From Stercoripulliclostridium_A sp963642145 (GTDB lineage: Bacteria > Bacillota > Clostridia > Christensenellales > DTU072): 50,703 nt of DNA. The notes beneath the pieces are model-generated. The model saw only the letters and a program-made list of their open reading frames with translations, did not search any database and had not been told where the DNA came from. The stretch is from the NCBI GenBank assembly GCA_963642145.1, contig CAVIFU010000007.1, forward strand, positions 1 to 50,703. Direction: 5' to 3'. Positions 16,899 to 27,300 of this stretch are shown piece after piece; the first letter of the stretch is position 1, and each line of letters starts with the position of its first letter. The translations under genes and the position numbers were made by a program.

Positions 16899-18002
16899 TC
16901 ATTTATCGAATCCGAGCAATTGTCTGATAAAATAGTTGATATCGGTATTGTCTATCTCTTTTGGTAGATCCGTCACGCCAACGCCGTAAGCGTAGTAGCC
17001 GATGTTTTGCGTGGTATGGTTTTTGGAGTGGAACCAATCGTTGCTTATGTCGTCGGCTGTCGCGTTCGCGGGTATACGCAAATCGCCCGTTTCGTGATCG
17101 GCAAGGACGATGACGGTGGTGTTGCCGTTTTCTTTGGCGTAGGACAAAGCGCGCGCAACGGCTTCGTCAAACGCGTTCAACTGATCGAGCATGCCTTCCA
17201 TGTCGTTGTTGTGACTGCAAGAATCTATTTTCGAGCCTTCCACCATCAGGAAGAAACCGTTTTCGTTGGAAAGTTTGCCGAGCGCTACTTCCGTAAGGGA
17301 CGCAAGCGTGTATCTGCCCACGCAAGGGATTTCGCCGTCTATGAGCCCGAATATCTTTTCACTCGTAGAACGGTTTATTTGCTCAAATGTGGTGCAGTAG
17401 TCGCGGTTTGCCGTTTGTATGTTGCCGGCAAGGGCTTTCAGCTCATCGTTATTCAGCCCGAACAGTACGTCTACTTCGGACGTAACTATTTGCTTAGCTA
17501 TTTCGCCGGTCATACTGCGCTTTCTGACGTGAGTGAGAAATGCCGCGGGAGTAGCGTCCGTGACTGCTTTCGTAGCGACGACGCCCACCTTCATGCCCTT
17601 CTTTTTGGCTTGCTCGGCAAGCGTTTCGAGGGATTTTCCGTCTTTATAGGATAAGTTCCTGTTATAAGTTTTCGTGCCGGTGGCGTAAGCCGTTGCCGCG
17701 GCGGCGGAATCGGTAGGTCCCGGAGTCAAAGACCGCGTGGTAACCTCACCGGCAATAGGGAACTTTTGGAAGGTAAGCATATTGCCGTTTGCAAGCTCCG
17801 CCGTCTTGACGTGGTTGATGCCCATGCCGTCGCCTATCATCAAAATGACGTTTTGCGCTCTCTTGTCCGTTTGCGGCTTGACGCCGTAGTCGAGGAAGAA
17901 AATAGTAAACAGTACGGAACTGAGTACGGTTGCCACAACCAAAACGGTGGCTATCGCAACCCATAATATTTTGTTTTGTCTTTTCAGATTGACTTCTTTC
18001 AT
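16899..18002 (-). CDS. Membrane-anchored alkaline phosphatase
   Basis: A 367-residue alkaline phosphatase that releases inorganic phosphate from monoesters outside the cell. An N-terminal hydrophobic segment (about residues 12-36) acts as a signal anchor. Metal and catalytic landmarks are ILMIGDGMG, PTDSAAAATAYATGTKT (nucleophile Ser), MVEGSKIDSCSHNND, LADHETGDL and HSKNHTTQNIG. Start: ATG at 18000-18002 preceded by AAGGAGATTGGT; the frame runs 20 codons further up, but only this start has a ribosome site. It is monocistronic and transcribed towards the glycogen operon. I could not identify a clear minus-strand promoter or a Pho-box. Family members vary in specificity, so phosphodiesterase or pyrophosphatase side activity is possible. 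Confidence 0.9.
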   Translation of the reverse strand: MKEVNLKRQNKILWVAIATVLVVATVLSSVLFTIFFLDYGVKPQTDKRAQNVILMIGDGMGINHVKTAELANGNMLTFQKFPIAGEVTTRSLTPGPTDSAAAATAYATGTKTYNRNLSYKDGKSLETLAEQAKKKGMKVGVVATKAVTDATPAAFLTHVRKRSMTGEIAKQIVTSEVDVLFGLNNDELKALAGNIQTANRDYCTTFEQINRSTSEKIFGLIDGEIPCVGRYTLASLTEVALGKLSNENGFFLMVEGSKIDSCSHNNDMEGMLDQLNAFDEAVARALSYAKENGNTTVIVLADHETGDLRIPANATADDISNDWFHSKNHTTQNIGYYAYGVGVTDLPKEIDNTDINYFIRQLLGFDK

Positions 18003-18252
18003 ACCAATCTCCTTATGTTTAGGGTACCGTACAACGCGTTTCAGTAACCCTAACTCGAACAATTTGTTTGCGACAAGCGTCTACAATCGCGTGCCGATAC
18101 CGTGTTTACGGACGTTTCAAGCCCGCGATCACTTTGCTTTTCGGCAGTTTTATGTAGCGTGCGGACGCTCTCCGACGTTATTATGTTAGCAAAACGCAAG
18201 GGGAATTACAAGCCCCGAGAGGTAAATTAAGGTAAATAATCGAAAAAATCAC
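18003..18252. other. Non-coding gap between divergent genes
   Basis: About 250 bases between the phosphatase start and the LRR lipoprotein promoter hold no credible gene. Visible elements are a small hairpin with GGGG (18200-18203) and CCCC (18213-18216), and the paired GGTAAAT motif annotated separately. The phosphatase promoter must lie here on the minus strand, but no hexamer pair was convincing. Confidence 0.5.
18221..18237 (+). promoter_or_regulatory. Tandem GGTAAAT motif, possible operator
   Basis: GGTAAAT occurs at 18221-18227 and again at 18231-18237, exactly 10 bp apart, so both copies face the same side of the helix. The pair ends 15 bp before the -35 box at 18253, a position used by activators or repressors. 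The regulator is unknown; the call rests on spacing and position only. Confidence 0.4.
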
Positions 18253-18280
18253 TTGCAAAAAACGCAACCACTGTTATAAT
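18253..18280 (+). promoter_or_regulatory. Promoter of the giant LRR lipoprotein gene
   Basis: -35 TTGCAA (18253-18258), a 16-bp spacer and a perfect -10 TATAAT (18275-18280) with extended TGT. The leader to ATG 18347 is about 60 bases and ends in an AGAGG ribosome site. Confidence 0.8.
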
Positions 18281-18346
18281 AATTATATTTAATATATGCG
18301 CGTGTAGCGTGCGCAAAAATATTCCGTGCTCGTGTAGAGGTAAAAG

Positions 18347-21300
18347 ATGACAAAGAAATTCCGGTTGACGATACTTGTTTTAATGCTTTCGGTCGCGATA
18401 TTTACATTGGCGGCGTGCAATTCCGCGTCCGTTGTTTCCGTAAGTATCACTGAGGATTCGGTTTACAAAACGAATTACATCGTAGGCGAGGATTTGGACA
18501 TAAACGGAATAGTTCTTTCGGTGGAGCTCAGCGACGGCAAAAGCAAAACCGTAAACGCTACGGACGTCAGGGACAACTTGAAGATCACGGGATTCAGCAC
18601 GGAGACTCCCGCCGACGAAAGGGAAGTCGTTTTGAACTACAAGGGAGTCAAGACGAGTTACACAATAAGCGTTGTTTCCGCTACCGACGATACGCAAAAG
18701 TGCAAAGTGACTTTCGAGACGGGAGCCGGGAGCAAAGTAGATGACGTTTACGTTTTTGCATACACCTCGATTTCCGCGCCGACGGAGCCGGTGCGCGACG
18801 GTTACGCGTTCGACGGTTGGTACAAAGAGAGCACGTACAACGACCAATGGAATTTCAATACGGACAAAATCGTCACGGACGTTACACTTTACGCGAAGTG
18901 GGCAAAGCTTTACGTAATCACGTTTAAGGACGAGGTAAACGGTTTACCGGACATCCTGCGTTACGTCAAGGCAGGCGACGCCCTTACGGACGTACCCGCG
19001 TTGCCGACGATCGAAGGCAAAGTCGGTTCTTGGAGCAGAACGGTATTTACCAACATAAACGCCAATATTACCGTACATTCGGAGTACAGCGACATCGTCT
19101 ACAAGGTCAGATTCGTATACTTGGAGAGCGACGGCAAAACCCAAACGGAAATACGCACGTTCAACGCTCTGTACGGCGAAAATCTCAGCGTAACCAAAGC
19201 CGACGAGATACAAGAATTGATAGACAGCCACGCCGTTCCCGCCACTAACGATGACGGCAGCAAGTCCTTTGTCGGTTGGAATGAAACTTTCGATCACATC
19301 GTATCCGATCGCACGATAATAGCTGTTTACTCGCCCACGAAATACAGTGTAACGTTTGACTTGAACTACGAAGTAGGATCCTCGGAGTCGCAAACTTTTG
19401 AAGTTAAAGAGGGCATTCAACATGGCAACACCGTGACCGAGCCGACCTCCGCACCTTCGAGGGACGGATACGTGTTCGACGGATGGTATCGTCAATCCGA
19501 ATGCACGTTGGTTTGGAACTTCAATACCGACAAGGTGACAGAAACGAGGACGCTGTACGCAAAATGGACAAAACTCATCGGCGTGCGCTATCTGATACCG
19601 AGCGCGATAACTATAGACGAAGAGGTCGCGGAAGAAGATCCGTTGGTTATGGAAAAAACCACCGTCAACGGCGTGGAATACAAAATTTATTTCATCGAGC
19701 AAGTTCGTTATCAAGATTCCGCCACGCTCATAAGCGTGCCGAACAGGCGCGGTTACAGCGGTAAATGGAATATAAGCAACGCCATGCTCGCTAAACTCGA
19801 AAACAACGTTGACGTCAAAGTAGAGTATACCGTCAATAAGTACACCGTGAGGTTCTATAACTACGACCACACTGCTTGCGGTGACGCTCAAGAAGTGGAA
19901 TTCCAAGGCTCCGCCGTTGCCCCCTCAACGAATCCCGTTCGCGAAGGCTATACGTTCACGGGCTGGGACAAGGATTTCTCTTGCGTGGAAGAGGATATGG
20001 ACATTACAGCAGAGTTCGAAGCCTCCGAATATACGGTCAGATTCCACATTAACGACGAGAGCGGACGGTACGAAGACGTTACGGTAAAGTATGACAGCAT
20101 AATCACGTTTGACAACGTGCTTACGCGCAGCGGATATAATTTTGCCGGCTGGTATTCCGATCCCGCCTGCACAAAGGTATTCGATATTTCCAAAGAGGTG
20201 CTCAAAGAGACGGAAGTAAAGGACGGCGTCGTTCTCTCGCTGTACGCTAAGTGGAACTACATCTATACAATCGAGTTTTACAACGTCAATGAAGACGGCG
20301 AGACGGCTTATTTGGGCGAAAGGAAAGTGGAAGCAGGGTATGTGCTTACGGATATTCCCACTCCCGACAGCAGAGAGGGCTATAACGTTGCTTGGCGTGA
20401 AGCGCAAAAGAGCGGTAACGTACTCAATTTCAGCACCGACGATTACGATTTCCAAGCCGCCGTCAAGAGTAACGCGTCGCTGTACGCATATTACACGATC
20501 AAGAGCTACATTGTCGGTTTCTACGTAGACAATGAGCGTTATCAGGAAGTATCCGTCGAACACGGCGGTAAGATAGAGATCGATATCGATACCCCCAACG
20601 TCACGTCGAAAGGGAAAATATTCCTAAATTGGGACAAGGACTACAAAGAGATCGTAATAACAAAAGATACGGTAATCACCGCAGTTCTCAGAGTGATGGT
20701 ATTTACCGTAATTTGGGGCGATACGGGTGTAAAGACGGAAGTGGAATACGGCGACCCCGCGCTGTTCCCCTCGTCGGCAACGCCGCCTACCAAGCGCGGA
20801 TACACGCTTACGGGTTGGATCGCGCCATCCGGGTTCGACATAAGCTCGATACGCGCGGACGAAGAGCAAACGATAACGCTCACGCCAAACTTCGTACGTA
20901 ACGACTACACCGTACAATTCAAGAGCGCGACCGGCGAAATTATAGACGAGTACACGCAAAAATACGACTCGTTGATAGACGTAGACGGCGTAAACAGGGA
21001 GTCAACGGAAGAAGGGCGTTCGTTTGTCGGCTGGAATTTCGGAGAAATGTCGATATACTATTCTTCGGATGAAACGAGCTGCAAATGGTTCCTGACCGGC
21101 GATCCTCAAAAGAAAGCAAGCAAGGTGAACAAAAACGGTTGTTACCTCGCTCTTGCCGACGGTGAGTATTACTATTTGGAGGCCTCGGAAGATGGTCGTG
21201 CCGGAGTCATTAACAAGCTTAACTCCGAAAATTGGGAGAGAAATGCGTCTAAGTTGCTCTACGACGTCGCAAGCGGTAAGTGGTTGACGTCGAAGTATGA

Positions 21301-24300
21301 CGACGCGACCAAGGAGTGGACCGAGGTTGGCAGTTCAAGCGCGCGCGACATAGGATTTGACGGAGTTTTCTACATAGTTCGTGAAGAAGCAAGCTTTGTC
21401 GCTTTGTACAAAGACGTTACCTATGAAGTGAAATTCGACGCGTGCGCGAACGTGAAATTCGACGCGAGCACGGAAGAAACAAATATAAAGACCGTCAACG
21501 TCAAGTACGGCGGCACGGTATCGGCGCCGGAAGTCGAACGCGACGGCTACGTACTTCTCGGATGGTATCGTAACGAAGATCTTACCGAGAAATTCGATTT
21601 TGCCACCGAAACCATCACGGAAGACATTACTCTTTACGCCAAATGGGAGGCATATACCGAGAATCCTACCGAAGGCTTGGAGTACGCGTTATCCGACGAC
21701 GGCAAATCGTATACTCTCGTAATAGGCAAGGCTGAGGGAACCGAGATAACGGTTACCAACTACTATGAAGGCAAACCCGTTACCGCGGTAGCCACGGGAG
21801 CGTTTGCAAACAATGATAAGCTTAAGAGTATCACGCTTCCGAACACGCTTGTAACGATGGGACCGCAGGCGTTCATGAATTGCTCCGCTCTTACGTCCGT
21901 CACTATTCCGGCAGGCGTCAAGACCATACCGGACAACGCGTTCAACGGTTGCATAGGGCTCAAAGAGGTTATTTTTGACGAAGACAGCACGTTGACTACG
22001 ATAGGCAAGAGCGCGTTCTCCGGCGACATTGCGTTAAGCGCGTTAAGTTTACCCGATACGCTTACCGCAATCGGAGAGGGAGCCTTCCACAATAATAAGA
22101 GCCTTGTCGGCGTCGTAATACCCGAGAGTGTGGTAAGTATAGGCGACAGAGCGTTCGCGGGGACAGACAGTTTGAGATACGTTAAGTTCGAGCGTAGCGT
22201 ACCTTGCAGTTTGGGCGCGGACGCATTCCTCAATTCGACGGCGCTTTATAACGGATTCCGCATTTACGTGCCGGAAGTAAAAGCATATCAAGCCACTACT
22301 CTCGACGGTGGCTGGCAAGCGCTTACTTCCAAAGTATACGATTCGTCGCGTATGACGAGCGAGTGGTCATACACGCTCAGCAACAAGGGCGTGTTGTTGG
22401 AGCAGTACTTGGGAACGGCTACGAACGTCGTTATCCCGAGCGCGATCGGCGAATCAATCGTGTACGGACTCGGCAATTACGTATTCGATCCGAGCATAGA
22501 ATCGGTGGAACTTGCGTCTTCATTGACGCTGTCGCAATATACGTTCGGCTCTGCGACCGACATCACCGTACTCAAAATCACGGTCGGCGACAAAAACGAA
22601 TTGCAAGCCGAATACTTGACCAATGCTTTCGAGCAATGCGAAAAGCTTAATACCATAAGTTTATCGAACGCCAAAGCGACGTTGTCCGATATGTTCGGCA
22701 AAGAGCTGCCGTCATCTCTTACGAAAGTAGTGATCAAAGGTAGCGTTTACGCCAACCTGCTTGCCAACTGCGCTTACGTCAAAGAAGTCGAGATAATCGG
22801 CGCCGAAAGAGTGGGCGAGAATGCGTTCTTGAATTGCGTTTCGCTTACTTCCGTCACGTTCGACAACGTCGTAGACATTACGATAGAGAAGAACGCGTTT
22901 AACGGATGCAAGAGTTTGGGCGCGGAGGGCTTTAGCTATTATAACGCGGAAAGGGAAGTGGTTAACGATCTTCCCGATAAAGTTACCGAGATAGGCGAAG
23001 ACGCATTTGCGGATACCGCTTGGTACACATCGAATACAAACGACATGATAATTGTCGGCAAAGGCATATTTTATAAATATCGCGGAAAGAGTAGCGTCGT
23101 GGCTATACCGAGTACCGTTACGATGATAACGGCATACGCGTTTGCGGACAACGCGAGCATAACGCGCGTTTACGTAGAAGACCCGACAAATTCGTCGATG
23201 AGCAATATAGGCGAGTATGCGTTTAGGAATTGCGTCAAACTCGAAAGCGTGTTGATTCCGGCAGGAGTCAAAAACATAAATACGGGCGCGTTCTCCGGTT
23301 GCGAAAAGCTTGCTACCATAGCTCTTTTGGGTACGGCTACGAAAAAGAGCACCGACGTTTTGAAAGGCACTCCCGATTATAGGCGCGTATACGCGCCCGC
23401 ACTATCGGCTGAATCGTCCGGAGAAACATATGCCGATTGGGGCGGTAAACGCATATATATCGAAGGCATGAATGTCTTTGCGAAAGATGAAGCATGCTGG
23501 CTGTACGGTCAAGACCCGGACTCCGGAAACGGCATTGTGCTTATCAAGTACCTCGGCACATCGGACGACGTAAACATCGAGAACGGTTATACAATCGGGG
23601 AAAGCACGGTTAACGTCAATTATTTAGCAGACTACGCGTTCGCAAGGACGACTAAGTCGCTTACATTCTCGGCGGATATCAAGGCTTACAAGGACGCGCT
23701 TGACAATACGTGTGACAATGTGTTCGGCGGCGTTACGGAGCTTACATCTCTAAAGATCGAGAGTTTTAGAAGTTCGGATTCTCGTATGTCCGCCACCCTC
23801 CTCAACGGATTATTGCAAGCCAATACCAAGCTTACCGCCATCGATATTCCGGGCGCGACAAGCGTTCAAACGTTGTTTGGCGCAACGTTGCCGTCGCACG
23901 TCACGCGCGTTAACGTCATCGGCAGCAAGATAACGGACGAATTCCTCAAAGGCTCCGATAGCGTAAGCGACATTTACGTTACCATAGGCAAAACGCAGTA
24001 CGCCTTAGAGGATACCAAAGACCTGCAAATAGCCGCCGCCGACGCCGTTTCCATCGGTGTGGACGCTTTTGAAGGCACCTCGTGGCTTGCGCGGTATAGC
24101 GGCGACTTTGTAGTCGTTTTGGACGGCTTACTCATAGCTTATAAGGGTAAGAGCGCGGTGCTCGATATCCCGGAGAGCGTCAAGAGCATAAACGACAAGG
24201 CTTTCAACCAAAACACGTTTATCGAGGTAGTTACGATTCCGTCTACCGTGACAAAAATAGGCGCGGAGGCTTTTGGAAAGGCAACAAATCTCACAAGAGT

Positions 24301-27300
24301 TTTCGTCAAAGCAACGGAAGTGCCTTCCGCGTTCAACGGCACATTCTATAACGGCACGATTGTCTACGTTCCGTCCGGGGCTTACGATAAATATACAGCG
24401 GATGCGGCGTGGAAAGGCTTCAATCCGCAAAGCGACGACGGCGTGGTAAACTTCACGCTTCAACTTAACGAATACACGCTTAAAGGAGTTACCTACAAAG
24501 TTTGCGCCCAATACATCGTGGATAGCACAAGCAAAACTCTGCTACTTGCGCGCAAGTATACCGAGTCTTATGTGAGTGACGTTCTCACCTCAGTGAAAGA
24601 GGGCACGTCCGTTGCGATAGGCACGTCCGTATCCGACGGCGAAGTAACGTATAACATCGAAAAATTAGGCACAAAGTGCTTCATGCGCGCGGTTGAGAGC
24701 GTGTCGCTAGATATAACCGTTGCCGTAGACGGCAACGCGTTCGACAACCTCGGATCACTCGGGAGATTGGAGTTTACCGGCATTAACGGAGAGTTGAAAA
24801 ACCGCGGAACAACGTCGGAGAACATCAGAAATATCATCAATGCGCGTAAAATAGATACGATATCTTACGACGGTAGCGTGACGCTCGAAGAGCTGTTGGA
24901 GGCTAACACCAACTCCGATATGAAAAAGATCGCAACCGTCACTCGCATAGAAATCTATGAAGGAGTAACGTCCACCGTAGACGAGTTGCTTGTCGGATAT
25001 AACAACATAACCGATATCGTCTATCCCGACAGCATACTTGAAATCGGCGTAGGCTCGTTTGAGGACACCGCGTGGTACAAGCAATACTCCGGTAACTTCG
25101 TCATACTCGGCGGTGTGCTGTATAAGTATAAAGGCTCCGAGTCCACCGTGGTCATCCCGGCGAGCGTAACCATAATCAACAAACAGGCGTTTGCGTCGAA
25201 CGCTCGCGTTTCCGGGGTGCGTTTCGAGTCCGGCAGCGCGGCGCATACGATTTGCGAGTCGGCATTCAAGGATTGCACTCTTCTCAGCGCCATATCACTG
25301 CCTTCGAGCATGGTACACGTTGCCGCGAGCGCGTTTGACGGAACCAAGTTCACTTATCAAAACGGCGCGCTACTCGTTAAAGGCGATTCGGATGACAGAA
25401 TCTTGGTAAGATACACAGGTACCGATACCGTATATACAATTCCGGCTACCGTAACAACCATTTTGGCTAACGCATTCGAGGGTAACGCGACATTGAAGAC
25501 GGTTAATTTCGAAAGCGGTAGCCGTCTATCTAAGGTACATGAGTATGCCTTTAAGGGCGCTTCCGATTTGTCTGAAATAATACTCAATGAAAGTGCTCTG
25601 ACCTACATCGGCAAAGGAGCGTTTGAAGGTACTCCGTGGTTAAACGCCAAGCTTGCTACCGGCGAAGACGTCCAACTCGGTAGCGTAATGTATCTGAAGC
25701 AAAAAAACGACAACACAACGTCCGACGGCAAAAAGATCTTCGAGATTACAAGCAAGATAACGTCCGTTACGGACGGTGCGTTGGACGTTTTGAAGCCCAC
25801 CAAAATAGTGCTCGGTAGCGGTGCGTATTTGCCGCCGAGCGAGCTCTACAAGATACTTACATCGGACGGCGTAACGGCGTTCGGCTCCGACGGCTCTTTG
25901 CCGCTAAGCGAGCTTATCGGCACGCAGGAAGTGCTTAAAAACATCACTACGCTGTCATTTGAGGACGCCACATCGATTTGCGCGGGATACGCCGACGGTT
26001 GGACATGCGTGGAAGAAGTGGTTTCCGTAAACGTAACGTCCATAGGCGAGTATGCTTTCCGCGATACCGCATGGCTAAATAGCATGAGCGTCGAGTGTTG
26101 CTTTGTATCGGATATACTTATTCGATACAACGGCAAAGGCGGCGAGGTTACCGTCGGCAGCGAATACATCGGTTCGCCCAAAGGCATCACTCCCGATGTG
26201 TTCCGCGGCAATACGTCCATAACTTCAATTTCCTTCTACGGCAATAAAATTACCGAGATCCCGGAGCGCGCGTTCGAGGGTTGTACAAATCTCGCAGAGA
26301 TTCTGCTACCCGACAGCGTGGTTACATACGGCAAAGACGCGTTTGCCGGTACCGCTTGGATAAACAACATAGAGGGCGATTACGTCGTGATGAACGGTAG
26401 ACTCATAGGCTACACCGGTGAGGGCGGAGACATTGTCATTCCGGAAGAGGTTGACAAGATCTATTCTTACGTATTCTCCGGGGATGACAGAATCACGAGC
26501 GTGACATTCTCGCGTTACAACCTTATGAGCGAGATAGACGTCAATACCTTTGCAAACTGCGCCAATTTGGAATCGATAATCCTTTCCGAGAACATAGACG
26601 TAGTGGATAGGGATGCGTTTACGGGCACGGCGTGGGCGTCGTCGATAGCGGGGACCACCAAGTATCTGTATTACGAAGACAGCTACAACGGCGTAAAGAA
26701 GATAGTCCTGTACTTAGGCACGGACGCCGACGTACTCATACCGCAAGACGTCACGGAGATTTCCCAAACGGCGTTCAGCGGAGTAACGACCATCAAGACT
26801 TTGACCGTAGCGGAAGGCTCCAAACTCACGGAAATACCCGCAAACGCGTTCAAGGATTGCACGGCATTGGAGAAAGTTACACTTGCTTCTTCCGTCACGA
26901 AGATAGGAGTCGGGGCGTTCGCGAACACCAAGTGGTTGAGCGCCGCAACGGACGACTTTGTCGTACTCAACGGCAGACTCATCTCTTATCGCGGTAGCGA
27001 TACGGCGATTACGTTGCCGGATACCGTAAGCGTTATCGGCAAAGACGCCTTCGGCGGCAACGAGAGCGTCACAAACCTTGTCATCGCGGACAGCGTCGTA
27101 ACCATAGAAGAATACGCGTTCGATGGTTGCGAAGCGCTTGAAAATGTCACGTTCGGTAGTGCTATACGTGAAATCGGCGCATACGCATTCAGAGGAACGA
27201 GCTGGTTGAATAATAGCGCAACCGATGATGGCTTTGTAACCGTAGGCGACGTCGTCATAGCGTACAAAGGCACGGCAAGCGAGGTCACGTATCCCAAGGC

